A stretch of DNA of 51,134 bases from Cochliopodium minus (GCA_024220525.1 JAMYWO010000062.1:38629-89762); one strand, 5' to 3'. Positions 1 through 12,215 are shown, counted from the stretch's first letter. Numbers and translations: made by a program. Notes: generated by a model not told the origin, from the sequence alone.

Positions 1-2283
1 ATGGATAGATTCTGCATTTGGAGAAGCAGTAGCGTTCGTATCAGCGATATCATATTGGTTGTATTATATGTAAAAAATCATGAAAAATTTTAAATACAAC
101 AAAAAAAAAATATTCTAAAAATTTCTTTAATTATATTTTTTTTTGTAGAGTTATTGCTTCGGGGTCATGTTCATTATATGTAAGTTATTTGTATTTTTGA
201 GGATCCAAAGCTATTTGGGTCTTTCTACATGAAATTAGGTGAAACAAATAAAATATTAAATTTTAAAAATAAAATAAAATCAAAAATAAAAATTTTAAAA
301 TATAAAATTTAAATTTCATTTAGGAATTATAGCATTGGCTTTGGATGATCATTTTGTGTGTGTTAAACCTTTGGTAAAAAAATATTATTTCTATTGATTT
401 TTGATCAAATTTTTATAATTTTATTTTATTATTTTATTTTATTATTTTGTTATTTTATTTTATTTTTTATTATTTTATTATTATTATTATTTTATTATTT
501 TTATTGATTTTTATTATTTTATTATTTTTATTTTTTTTTATTTTTATTTTTTTATTTTTTTATTTTTTTTTTTTTACATTTTTTTAGGTCTTTGGGAAAA
601 GGTTTTGTCCATCCTAGTGATTGGGTAAACAAATTTTTTTAAAAAAATTATTTTCTTATAATGTAATTTCATCACTTTTTTTTTAGGTAATGTTGCCTCC
701 TCCTTCCTTCTTTTCTGACAAAGGATGGGAAAATTAATTGTGGTAATACAAAATTTTAATTTTTTTATTACCAATATTTTTAAATTATTTTGTTAATTTT
801 GATGTTAAAAATTTTATTTTTTTGATCAATATTTTTTTATTTTTTTTTTATTTTTATTTTTTTAATTAATTTTTTTTTCATTTTTATTTTTAGGTTTTCA
901 ACATTGGTTAAAAAAAAATTGTGAATTCATTTTTGAACAATAAAACCACCCAAAAAAAAAAAAATAGGTTTATGGAACAACAGTAACTATGATTCGTAAA
1001 TTATTTATTACCTAAAAAAATTTTTTAAATTTATATTTAAATTTTTTTTACTTTTCATTTTTTTTTTTTTTTTTTTTTGGTAACAGAGTTGGGTCAATGG
1101 TAGAAGAGTTGAAAGAGCCCAACAAAAATCTTTTAAAGTCATTAGTAGCTTCCAATATTCTTTCCGTTTTAATTGTAAAAAAAAATTAAAAAATTAAAAT
1201 AAATTTGATAAATAAAATAAATAAATAAAATAAATTTTTGAAACAAAAAAAAGAAAACAAAAAAATAAATTAAAAAAAATACCCATTCACAAATTTAACA
1301 TAAACCTTCAATTTAAGTTTTTTTTTCTCATTTCTGGATTTGTTGGTATAAACAATAACTATACTGCTTGGTAAAATGTTGAAAAAAAATTTTAAACTTG
1401 TAAAACAAAATTAATAAAGGGTTGCGGGAGATTTCATAAAATTTTGTGAAATAAGTATAAAAAAAAAATTTTTTCCAATATTTATAAATCAATATTTTAT
1501 AATTTATTTTATTTATTTTTTATTTATTTATTTTATTCATTTGAGTTGGGGGAAGAGGATTGAAATATGTGATGATTTTCACATTTGTAATGAGCACTAC
1601 CTTCGGACTCACCAGTTTTATGTTACCCATATCTTTTCAGTTGTACTCTCTTGCCGACAAAAAATTTTTGGACATTCCCATCTTGAGGTAAAATAAAAAA
1701 TAAAATTCAAAAATAAATTCAAAATTCAAAAATAAATTCAAAATTCAAAAATAAATTCAAAATAAAATAAATTTTGCACAAGATACAAACACCCCAAGTA
1801 CGATACACCTTGGGTCTCGATTTTCGTAAACAGCTTTTTTTGTTTCGTCTTCGCTCTCATACCCTTCAACCTTATCATCAGCATCACGAATGTCTTCTAC
1901 AGCTTTTTGATCACAATGATGTGTTTATCCATCATAGTTTTGAGGCAAATTTTTTTATTATTAATACATTTTTTTTATTTTTATTTTTTTTTATTTTTTT
2001 ATTTTTTATTTTTATTTTTATCAGATTTACTGACTATGGAAAGTCTCTTCATAGACCCTTTTTGATTGCCAAAAACAGATTTATGGTCATATTTATAGCT
2101 TCTTTCCCCATTGTGTTGAGTGTTTTCATGTTAGTAACCTCCGTAACATACGGGTACATCCCTCTTCTCTCTGCTTTGGGATCTTTTCTTTTGTTTTTTA
2201 TTATTTACAAAATCAAGCAAAGATGTAATTGTAGGAGAAACCACACTACAAAGAATACGTTAAATATCAACACAGTGTATTAA
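1..2283 (+). CDS. APC-superfamily amino-acid/polyamine permease, 5' end outside window
   Basis: Multi-pass transporter, 3' part only. Phase-consistent exons: 968-995, 1087-1174, 1318-1378 (end approximate), 1420-1454, 1546-1687, 1783-1944 and 2025-2283 (stop). The joined frame gives LWNNSNYDS followed by GSMVEELKEPNKNLL, then IIGGRGLKYV, then KHPKYDTPWVSIFVN and LHRPFLIAKNRF. These line up with the family's WN-x-N-x-WD, gE-x-x-x-P-x-x-x-P, IGG-x-LKYW, TPW and RPF landmarks, best with plant-type polyamine uptake/LAT transporters. Several hydrophobic helices are visible. Upstream exons (about 1-69, 149-179, 588-624, 724-742, 894-909) are tentative; one join there would need a 22-nt intron. The intron after 1944 has a GC donor. 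Family assignment is firm; the substrate is inferred. Confidence 0.8.
1704..1768. repeat. Intronic 20-bp minisatellite
   Basis: About three tandem copies of an A/T-rich unit (AAATTCAAAAATAAATTCAA) lie inside the permease intron between exons 1546-1687 and 1783-1944. Confidence 0.7.
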
Positions 2284-2385
2284 CTGATTTATTTAAATAT
2301 CGTTTATTTATTTATTTAAAAGCAAAGTGTTGTAAATTAAAAATGATTTCAATTTCAAACACATCAAACTGTCCGAAAAAATGTT

Positions 2386-5270
2386 TTATTTTACAAAAGG
2401 ACTTTTTAGCAATGATGAAAAGTTCCCATAAGGATGATCTGTAACTAAAATTTGAGGGATGATATTTTGAGAGAGTAAAAGAAGAGAAAGTTTGATGTCG
2501 AACAAATATGAGAATGAAGAAGAAAAGGGGTATTCTCCATCTAATGTTCCTTCTAGAAGAGAAAGAGAGTTTTCAATGACAAAGTCATAAACGTTGTTTT
2601 TCAACATGAAGGTGTCAAAAACAATGGGAACCATCCAAAGTCCTCTCATCACCTCAAAACCGCCAGAAAAAAAAGTAGGAGGAGTGAGGGTGGTATTATC
2701 GAAGAAATTGGTTATATTATTTTGTAATAAAATAGGGGAGATGGCGGAGATATTTCTAGAAACTAAGTTGATGAACAAGTTGGAGTTCGTGAGTTTGGAA
2801 GAAGATGCAAAAAAGAAATCGTATTTTGTTGAGGAACAAAGTTTGAGAGAATCCATTTTTGATCGAGAAAAGTCTGTGAAAAACGAAATTTTGTGATTGG
2901 ATGGAAGTTTGAGCAAAGATGATCGAAAGAGAGAAGAATTGGTGAGAGGGAATAAATTTTGATGGAGGTTGATATGTAAAAAGATCTTCGAGGGAGGATA
3001 CTTCATCTTTGTGAGAAAATCAAACAAATGATTATCAGTCTTTCTTTCTTCATCCCCAGTCTTTCTTTCTTGATCCTCTTCGAAAAAAAGAGGAGAATCA
3101 ATGAAAAGAGAAACAAAGAGGGAAGGAAACCTTTCGAGGGGATCTTCTTCAAAAGAGAGACGGTACTGGCTCCTGAGGGGAGGATGAACAGTGGAGCTGA
3201 TTTTCCATCCACCCACGATGTTGGCAAACTGCATGCCTCGAATGATGCCGGACCTGTTCCAATATAAGATGAGAGGATAAACAGAATTGGGACCGAAGAC
3301 TCTCCCATTATAAAAATCAATGAAGAGATCTTCTGTTTTGTTGTTGGAAACCTTGTAGTACAAATTGTTTTTGTTATCAATGTCGATTGTGAGCATTTTT
3401 TCTTTGTCATTCCCCAGTGTAACGTTCCTTTTAGTTTCGGAGATGAATTTTCCATTCTCAAACAGATCTTCCAAGTAGTCCGAAAACCCTCCCGTCTCGT
3501 TTTCGTAAAATTTAGAGAGAAAATCGTTAAGCAATCCTTTGATAGATCCAAATTTACCCACAAAAAGTTTGGGAAAAATTTTTTTGGAGGATTTTGCGTC
3601 TGTTGAAAAGTCAACAACTTCGTCATCGAAAAAACTTTCTTCAAAATGCTGTAAATCAAAAGAAGAAAGGGAATTATGAGGGGAAGCAAAGACAAGATCA
3701 CATTGGTTGAAATGTTTGAGATAAACATCCAAGAAATCGTATTGGTTGTATGTGTACAAGGAATTCTCAGCATACAAAACTACAGAAACGATGAGATCTT
3801 CCACATTTGCATCAGGAAATGATTGAAGAAGAGAAGGTTCCAAAAAAGAGTTGAAATTCTCCGAAATAGATTTTATTTTTTCAATTTGAGATTTCTTTGA
3901 ATTTTCTGTGATGACAATGGGAGAGATCCCGTAGAACTTTGACGCTCTCTCGAAACAGTTGATCTTCTCACAAGGTTCTTCGCACGAATTGTGCGCCAAA
4001 TTGGCGAAATAGTAGATCTTACCTTTGTGTATATGCTTCAGAAAGTTGGGGATTTTAAAGAGATCTTCAAGGTCATATGAAATACTCTTTTCATTGTCCG
4101 AAAATTTTTCTCTAATAAAATTTATCCTCAAAAATAAAAATTTTTTTTTTTTTACTTCTTTCTTTACCTGTTGTAAATGTCGTCTTTGTGATGTGGATAA
4201 ACTTTCCACACATCCAACGAAGCAATGACCGAGATTTTTTTATAACCAGTGAAAACAACGTTGAGGTTTTTGATGACACCTTCCCCGTACATGATGGGCA
4301 GGTACTCATCGACTGGTATGATGTTTTGTTTGATAGGAGGTATCAAAAGATTTTTCGCACCTTTTTTTTTTTTTTGAAAAAGTAAAGTTAGTGTGAAAAT
4401 TATTCAAAATTATTTTTTTGAAAGAAATGAATGTTTTATTTTTTTTTTAATTTAAATGAAAAAAATATTAAAAAAAAAATTCAATACCCAAAGGAGATAG
4501 TATATATGCAGCAGTCGACATGGATCCTCTTGGCTTGATGAAATACTTACCCACTCTCTCTATTTCAGGAAACCTTTGGGCTCTGTATAAATAGATCAGA
4601 TCATAGTACTTCCCTTTCAGATCTTCTTTGTGGAGCTTTGCTTCTTCAATGAAATCATCAGAGAACATCACATCGTCCTCCAGTACTAAAGTTGTTTTTT
4701 GGGTTTCCATTATTTTTTCCCAAACTAAAAAGGGATTCAATTAAAAGTATTATTTTATCCAATTTCATTTGAAATTTTTATTTATTAAAACTTTATCGAT
4801 CAAACAACAAAAAAACCAAGAATTGAATAGATAATAAACAAAAATTTTTTCATCAAATAAAGATGTTATCAGATTCAATTGAGGAATTAATAAATATTGC
4901 ATTAATTGCCCAAAATTTTATCAAACAATTTTTTACCTTTGATATGACTCAATGTGATGGCAATTTCTGCTCTTGTTAGAATCCTCCCATAAAATTCGCT
5001 TCTAAATAGATTTAAAGGAGTTATATTATTGTCTTTCAACCATTCTTTAGTTAACTGTATACCATCTATTGCTTCTATGATATCATATTTAATTATTCCC
5101 TTGAAGATCTGCAAATTCTTCTCCATATTTTTCCTTTTATCCTCTCTCCTCCTCAAATTGATTACCATTATTTGTTCGAAAATGAATGGAGATGTTTCTG
5201 CAGGTTCTAAATTGCTTTGAGATGTGACTGACAAAAAAAAAATCAAAATTGAGATAATAATCACAATCAT
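2386..5270 (-). CDS. Collagen-type GT25 glycosyltransferase fused to a PLOD-like region
   Basis: Four exons (5270-4937, 4724-4488, 4360-4168, 4126-2386), all in phase, encode 834 aa. An N-terminal signal peptide (about residues 1-20) suggests entry into the secretory pathway. Residues about 30-250 form a GT25 domain like COLGALT galactosyltransferases: INLRRREDKRKNM, EAIDG, SHIKVWEKIM, the metal-binding LVLEDDVMF, and the terminal PVDEYLPIMYG. The remaining ~580 aa resemble, by eye, the glycosyltransferase and accessory domains of lysyl hydroxylases (PLOD), for example RNISAISPILL and RGLWMVPIVFDTFML. I see no HxD...H iron site of the PLOD dioxygenase, so hydroxylase activity is not predicted. 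The gene is divergent from the collagen-like gene. GT25 is strong; the PLOD relation is moderate. Confidence 0.82.
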
Positions 5271-5549
5271 TTTTTTTTATTTTTCATATTTTTTCAAAAT
5301 CAATTGGTTGGGCATCTCAATTCACTTTCTGGATCGATTATCTGATTGAAATTCTCGTAAATTCTTGGAAAAGAAAAGCAATCTAGATAAATTGAATTTA
5401 CTTAAGCAAATCAATTTGGAGTATTTGGAGATTATAGCTTAAAAATATTGAATTTTATCTTTCGAATCTATTTCCATGGAATTTTGAGATTTTTAAAATA
5501 AAATTTGGTGCCAAAATAATGACATGTATTAATAAAAATAAAAAAAAAA
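5271..5549. promoter_or_regulatory. Shared intergenic region of the collagen/glycosyltransferase pair
   Basis: 279 bp separate the two divergent start codons (5270 on minus, 5550 on plus). It is AT-rich, with an A-run directly before the plus-strand ATG. No specific element is recognised; a bidirectional promoter is inferred from geometry only. Confidence 0.4.
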
Positions 5550-7603
5550 ATGAAGGGATATACTTTTTTGTTTCTGATATGTTTTACTTTTTGTATCTCA
5601 CCTTCCCATTCTGCCTCAATCATAATTAATTGCGACAGCACTGGAATATTTCAAAGCAGAGCAGGATTATTACCAGTATCAGTTTTTTTTTTTAAATCAT
5701 AAAGAGATATTAAAAAATGATGGAATATAGGTTACATCAGGTTGGGTAAATAGTTTTGCCAATCTTTGTGATGCTAATAATGCAACTACTGTAAGGAAAA
5801 TTAACATAACAAAGAAATTGAAAAAATTTAAACGATTGTGAAACAATAAATTTAAATATTTAATCAAAAGGTTGATATGTCAAGCAATTTTGCCGTTTTG
5901 AATATTGCATCGAATATTTTAACAATACCTTTTCCTAAAAATGTGATACCAGCTGCATCAATTGTAACAGGGGTAAATGTAATAGTTTCAGTCATTTCAA
6001 CAGCCAATCATGTAGTTCGTGTAAGATTTAATTAAAAATCAAAAGAATTAAAATCATTTTAAAAAAAAAGAGAGATAATTCTTTGAATGGGCCAAGTTGC
6101 AGTTATAATTCACCAAGATTATGTTTATTAGATGCATATCCATCAACTGTCGAAGTAAATTCTGGATATGAGGTATCGATCTATGTGTCTGGAGTAAATG
6201 GGGCTTCAAAATTGGGATATGTGCAATTAGAAATCACTTATATCACGGAAACACCTCAAGGAGACAAGGGAAATAAAGGAAGCAAGGGAGATAAAGGGAA
6301 CAAAGGAGATAAAGGGGATCCATATAAAGGAGACAAGGGAGATAATGGAACAATCAAAGGAGACAAAGGTGGCAAGGGAGATAAAGGGAACAAAGGAGAT
6401 AAAGGTGATAAAGGAATTAAGGGTGATAAAGGCGATAAAGGAGATAAAGGTAACAAAGGAGATAAAGGTGATAAAGGAGATAAAGGTAACAAGGGGGACA
6501 AAGGAGATAAAGGTAACAAAGGAGATAAAGGTGATAAAGGAGACAAAGGTAGCAAGGGAGACAAAGGGGACAAGGGAAGTAAAGGTGATAAAGGAGACAA
6601 AGGTAGCAAGGGGGACAAAGGAGATAAAGGCAATAAAGGAGATAAAGGAAGTAAAGGAGATAAAGGTAGCAAGGGAGACAAGGGAAATAAAGGAGATAAA
6701 GGTTCCAGAGGTATCAAAGGTAGCAAGGGAGACAAGGGAGATAAGGGTAACAAAGGTAACAAGGGAGATAAGGGTAACAAGGGAGACAAAGGTCACTGGA
6801 AGGGAGACAAGGGAGATAAAGGAGATAAAGGGAGCAAGGGAGATCAGGGTTACATCGGCTTGAAGGGTGAAAGAGGTGATCAGGGTTTCAAAGGAATAAA
6901 AGGAGATAAAGGAAGCAAGGGAGACAAAGGTGATCAAGGAGATAAAGGAAGTAAGGGTTTGGAAGGTGATAGTTCCTCTATTAAAGGAGAGAAGGGAGAC
7001 AAAGGTAACAAGGGAGATAAAGGTAACAAAGGTGATCGTGGTCTTAAAGGTACTCCTGGTTATGTCAACACTGTTTTAAGTTCTTTGGATCTCTCTGAAG
7101 AGGATTTAGATGATCAATTTGAGAGCACCTTGGAGTCCAGAATTTTGCAAAGTGAAAACCTTCTTTCAAAAATTTCTTCTGTTCAAAAGACTTTTGAAGA
7201 GAGGGCTGGTCCTTCCTTGAATTTCCAAAATTCAATAACATTATCCAACAAACATAGCAATGATGATCAGAATGATGATCAGGAGGAAGAATCCATCGAG
7301 GTATCAAGTGATAATGATAGTGAGGAAAACAAAAGTGCACAAGAAATTAAACAAGCATCTAACAATGAAGAGGATCCTGAAGAGGACGCTCTTGAAAGAG
7401 AGATTGAAACTCTCAGATCTGATTCTCAATCTGCTTTTGACAGCCTTTCTTCCAAAATGTCTCAGTTGGAGAGCGAGGAGGAAGAGGACGAATCTTTGCA
7501 GAATGAAATTGATGAACTTCGTTCTGATGGGAAGGAGATTGGAAGGAGAATTCACAGAAGTATCCAAATAAAAAGTTCTATTCCAGAAGCAACGAAAAAA
7601 TAA
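5550..7603 (+). CDS. Secreted collagen-like protein with Gly-X-Lys repeats
   Basis: Four in-phase exons (5550-5675, 5731-5790, 5871-6020, 6071-7603) encode 622 aa. A signal peptide (about 1-23) is followed by a ~135-residue, cysteine-containing N-terminal domain I do not recognise. Next come about 268 residues of collagen repeat, coded by 6259-7062. Nearly every Y position is Lys and X is mostly Asp, Asn or Ser (GDKGNKG, GSKGDKG); proline is almost absent. Short interruptions occur (GDPYKGD, GTIKGD, GHWKGD, GDSSSIKGE). The C-terminal ~180 residues are acidic with heptad-like stretches, possibly a trimerising coiled coil. The Lys-rich repeats are plausible substrates for the collagen-type glycosyltransferase encoded divergently next door. 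Similar GDKG-rich collagens are known from giant viruses and bacteria. Confidence 0.9.
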
Positions 7604-7670
7604 AAAACATATTATTAAAACGTTTTATTACCTTTATATAAAATTAAATTTAATCAAAAAAAAAAAAAAA

Positions 7671-9497
7671 ATGCAAGATGAAAATCACCCTTTGGTGTTG
7701 GATATAGGGAATGGATTAGTAAAAGCGGGATATGGAGGTTCAAATTTTATCATATATATAATTATCATCATTATCATTCTTTATTAAGGTGATGATGCCC
7801 CTAGATCCGTTTTTAAGAATGTGATAGGGTAAAAATAATTAAAATATGGTCGACATACAATTAAAATAAAATATCTTCTCTAATTTTGAGAGATTTACAT
7901 TTGTTAATACTTTTATTAAAATCAATCTCTTTTAGAATACCTCTATATGAAAATTGTATAGTAGGTATTGGGCAAAAGGATAGTTATGTAATTATTTCAA
8001 CTTTAAAAAAAAATTTTTTTCTTGATTATTTTTAATTATAAAAGGTAGGAGATGAAGCCATTTCCAAATCTTCTTTTTTGAATCTCCGCTCAGTCTACAT
8101 AGAGAACAATATTTTGGTAGGGGATGATTGGGAGAAGATACTTCATCATACATTTTACAATGGTAAAAAACTTTTAATTTAATAAAAAAAATGAAAATCA
8201 AAAAAAAATAGTTTAAATTAAAAATTAGATTAAAAATTAAAAATTTGAAATTAATTTTAAAAAAATGAAGAGTTGTGTGTTGCACCCGAAGAGCATTATG
8301 TACTGTCATTTTCCAATGATAGTTTCTTGATAATAATATTTTTTGCTTTTTTAGAACATGTTCTCCGAGCCGCTTTTTGAAAACAAAAAAAACCACTCTA
8401 AGATGGTCGAGATACTGTTCGAGACTTTTTTATCCCCTGCTATTGATATATGTCCCGCACCAATATTAGCTCACTATTCTTTAGGAGACGGGGCAATAGT
8501 GGATATAGGTAATAACTTTAAATTATTTCATTTTTATTTAAATATTTTTTTTGATTTTTATACTTTTGATTTTTATACTTTATAAAATTAATTTCTCAAC
8601 AAATTTTTTTTTTTTTATCAAATTCTTTTTTGTAGGGCATTCCTACACCCAAGTTTGTTGTTTTTATGAAAAAAAATTAATGAGACCATCTGCCAAAAAA
8701 ATCAGATTCGGAGGCAAAGATCTCACCAATTATCTCACAAAGATATTAAGTAAAATAAAATTCTGTGAAAAAAAATTACATTTTTTTTTTTTTCAATTTT
8801 TTAATATTAACAGGTGAAAGAGGCTACTCTTTTCGTTGTCCTAGTGAAACAAAAATTGTCGAAGAAATCAAGGAAAAACTTGCCTTTGTTGCTTTGGAAT
8901 ATGAGGGAGAAATAGAAAAATATTACAAGAGTGGTGAATTCGAGAGTATGTATGAGTTGCCGGATGGTGAAAACATTATTGTCGCTAATGAGAAATTTAG
9001 AGTTACTGAGCCCACTTTTAATTTAAAGTTGTTAGGTATTTCAAATAATTTTTTTTATTTAAAACTTTTTCAATAGAGAATATTTTTCAGTTTATGGATT
9101 ACATTTATTGTTTATATGATTTTTTGCTTTCATAGGAATGGAATCGGGAGGCTTACACAACATAGTGTACGATTCAATACAAAAATGTGACATTGACACG
9201 AGAAAATCAATGTTGGGGAACATACATGTGATTGGAGGAAGCACAATGGCTACAGGCTTCAAAGAAAGACTCGAAAAAGAAATAAGCAACTTGGCTCCTC
9301 CTTCAGTAAAAGTCGATGTGAAAACTTCTTTGAACAGGAAATATTCCACTTGGATTGGTTCTTCCATTTTGTCATGTTTGAGTGGCTACGAGGAGTGTTG
9401 GACTAAAATGTCTTTCTATAATGAGCATGGCAAGGGTTTTTTTCCAATGAGAAATTTGTTTTATAGCAATTCTGCATCAGATATCCTGATTAAGTAG
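7671..9497 (+). CDS. Divergent actin-like protein
   Basis: Nine phase-consistent exons: 7671-7737, 7789-7828, 7936-7987, 8045-8162, 8271-8299, 8355-8508, 8636-8749, 8814-9035, 9136-9497. The protein follows actin from end to end: GDDAPRSVF, VGIGQKDSYVGDEA, HHTFYNE, APEEH, KMVEILFETF, GKDLTNYLTKIL, ERGYSF, YELPDGE, KCDIDTRKSMLGN, GGSTMATGF and KYSTWIGSSIL. It differs at sites important for nucleotide handling: phosphate loop 2 reads DIGHSY instead of DSGDG, and the position of catalytic Gln137 appears to be Ala. The C-terminus ends in an unrelated tail instead of the actin -HRKCF. It is therefore an actin paralogue or ARP-like protein, possibly with weak ATPase activity (inference). A start after a long A-run supports the chosen ATG. 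Confidence 0.93.
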
Positions 9498-9588
9498 TGA
9501 ACATCTAAATGGAAGAAAAAATTAAAATTTATAATCCTATTTTCTTTCAAAGGACATTTTTTAAGGCAAAAAAAAAAAAAAAAAAAAA

Positions 9589-12001
9589 ATGAACCAAAAC
9601 GATAATGAAGTTAACAAAAATACAGTCGAAGAAGATTCTTCAGTTGATCAAAATAGCAATGAAATTTTGATTGATTCATCTTCTCCTCTCGAAACAAAGA
9701 GCAAAGAAGCTTTGTTGGACACACCTAGAGTTTTAGAAAAATTCACAAAGGATGGCAACATTGATATTGATAGCATGGCTTCTAAAATGAGCTCGTTGAC
9801 AAAGCAGAATTTTAATTTGAAGAAAATCCTCTTGGTATCTTCATTGATGATCCTTGTCATATGTGGATTATTGGTATCTTCCAATGTAAGAATTATAATT
9901 TAAAATTTCAATTTGAGGGGAATTTTTCATTTTTTTTTAATTTTTAAAATCATAACTCATTTTATGTTAGATTGGGAGGATTATTGTTGAAAGATACCAA
10001 AGTGAATGATAAAAACCAATTTGTAACTAAAAATAATATTCCTGTCACTATAGATACCAGCCTGTTTGCTGTCCAGATATCCATAATCACAAAAGATACC
10101 ATTCTCAACGGATTGAAGAACATATATGTCAATGTTACTGCTGATGGGCTGGAATCTACATTGCATATCAACATCAATTCATACATGAGAACACCAGGGA
10201 AACAAATCATCTTTATGGGAGATAAATATGCTGTTGTCTTATACAAGTAAAAATTTTTAATTTTTAATTTTTTTTTTTTATTTCTTCATTTTTTGAAATT
10301 AAATTTTAATAATTATTTTATAAATGAAACAATAATCTACTGAAGAAATTATTATGAGCTGGTATTAAACGATGGAGCTTTCAATCCTTCAATCCTCTCA
10401 CTTATCACAGCTTGGAGCAAGGAGTTGGAGAAAATGCAGAAATGGGTAACACACCAGAACCATCCAAACCAGAAAACTCAAAGAAAGAACCATCTCACAA
10501 TAAAGTCTACAGGAGTGAAACAAAGGTAAATGTCAGAGTGATGAAAACCTTGGAACAAGAAAAGAAGGGAACTTTAAGCTATTATCCAGCAGAATTTATC
10601 ACTATTAATGGGTATGGTAAATACAATTTTCATTTTGTTATTTTCTTTTTTTTTAAAAACAATTTGGAAAATTTTTTTCAACTATTTTTTTTCACAATAG
10701 GTTCTGTTGCTATGCCATCTGCTACTAGAGCATCAACTACACCTAATTTGGTACCCTTTCCAATCTTTTCAATAAGTTTTTAGAAATTAATTTTACTTGT
10801 TTAGAAATATAGAGGAGGTCCAGTTCTTCAGAATGCAACAGGTAAATATCAAGTTGTTTTAATTAATTTGAAGAAAGTTTTATAATTTTTGAAAAAAATA
10901 GTGGTATTCATTGTTTGGAATAACGGAAAATTAAACAATGAAAATTCTGTGTAAAAAAAACTATTTAGTTTGTTAAAAATCGAAATTAAATAATCCATTT
11001 AAGATGTTACAATACCATGCCAACATTCATGAAAGACGTAAAAATTTTTTTTAAAATTTGATTTTAAAATTTAAATTTATTTTGGTTGAAAAATACCAAA
11101 GCATTCACATCAAATGCACCAGGAATCAACGGATCAGATCCTCAATATAAATTATTCGGAGTTGATTCTCAAGTACACTACATGACTCCATTGTACGCAA
11201 AAAATACTACAGTTTCAGATTACTCCATAATGCTTGAATTGTAACAGTTTATTTCGTTCCAAAATTTTAAAAAAAAATTTTTCATAAAATAAATTTAATT
11301 TAATGAAGGTTTTATTTCATGTACTACAATCAATATAACCCAAACAGCCCTAATACTTCCATTCCTCAAGACTATGTTAACTCAATGAACTACATTTATG
11401 TTGTCATGTTGCCATCAGGTATGAAAACCACTTCAGGATCTTGTACAAGCTACTGTGGGTATCATTCATGGTTTAGATGTTGTAAATATAGATTTAAATT
11501 TTTTAAATTTTTTTTTCCAATTTTAATTTAAAAAATTTAAAAAACAAAGCTGGAAAGTATTATCCTTATTCAGTTATTCCTTGGGGAGGAGATTGTCCTA
11601 ATTCATGTACCGCTCCCCAATATGTTACAAATGTGGTACCAACTTCTCCAGGAAATCGCTATTGTGGTGTAAGAAAAAATAACAGTTAAAAAAATAAAAT
11701 AATTATTATTTTAATAAAAAAATTTTAGAATCAACAATCAATAATTTTCCACGAAGTGACAGAAATGGTAAATGTTTGCTCTTTATTTTTTTAAATTAAT
11801 TTTTAAATTAATTTTTGTTAGTTGTCTGATCCACTTTTTAATGGTTACTATGATGATAATGGTTACGAAATGGCAGACAAATGTGCCTGGTGGCCTGCAA
11901 GTTGCTTCGGAAACTCCACTTCCGGTAACAAATACTGTGTACAGCCTAATTGGAACCATAACCAAAAAGGAGGAAATGATATTGGTTGCAGCAACATCTG
12001 A
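9589..12001 (+). CDS. Type II membrane protein with EXORDIUM/phosphate-induced (Phi-1-like) domain
   Basis: The ATG at 9589 follows a 20-nt A-run. An acidic cytosolic tail (~75 aa) precedes one transmembrane helix (LLVSSLMILVICGLLVSS). The extracellular part contains the EXORDIUM landmarks YRGGPVLQNA, VVFIVWNNG, YIYVVMLPSG, SCTSYCGYHS, IIFHEVTEMLSDP and YDDNGYEMADKCAW, ending with cysteines. Well-supported 3' exons are 11309-11481, 11550-11668, 11729-11767 and 11822-12001 (stop). Between 9886 and about 10500 the exon joins are ambiguous, and the phase at 9971 fits only with an extra intron at 10002-10053 or a small indel. Family members are known mostly from plants, where they are secreted growth-related proteins, and from microbes. 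The HEVTE motif matches a conserved HE-x-x-E in the family; its role is unproven. Confidence 0.78.
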
Positions 12002-12103
12002 TGATAACACTGAAATTTTTATGTTTTTTTTGGAAATAAAGTTAATAAATTAAAGGTTTATTGATTTTTTATTTTTTATTTTTTAATTTTTTAATGTAAA
12101 AAG

Positions 12104-12215
12104 ATGAGTCCTCCTGCCTGGTTAGGAGAGAAATACGAGGAAATATACATGGTGGGACCCGATGAAAGAAGTAAACAGCAAGCTCTCTCCAATCCCATTT
12201 ATCTTTCTTTTGTTG
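12104..12215 (+). other. In-frame upstream exon of the COQ3 gene or separate small exon
   Basis: An ATG-initiated stretch encodes 37 residues (begins MSPPAWLGEKYEEIYMV) and ends at a GT donor. Splicing to the AG at 12290 would join it in phase to the COQ3 ATG at 12293. It is richer in coding character than the surrounding DNA, but I do not recognise it. Confidence 0.4.

Noticed and set aside
180-201. Possible 22-nt intron in the permease
   Set aside because: It restores frame, but the 5' exons are too weakly supported to claim an extremely short intron.
687-737. Possible end of a gene at the stop codon at 735-737
   Set aside because: The T/C-rich stretch fits better as a polypyrimidine tract before the acceptor at 723; permease motifs continue downstream.
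6227-6937. Long minus-strand and second plus-strand reading frames over the collagen repeat
   Set aside because: They are frame shadows of the GGx-rich repeat; their Pro/Leu/Ser or Lys/Ile runs follow from the repeat units alone.
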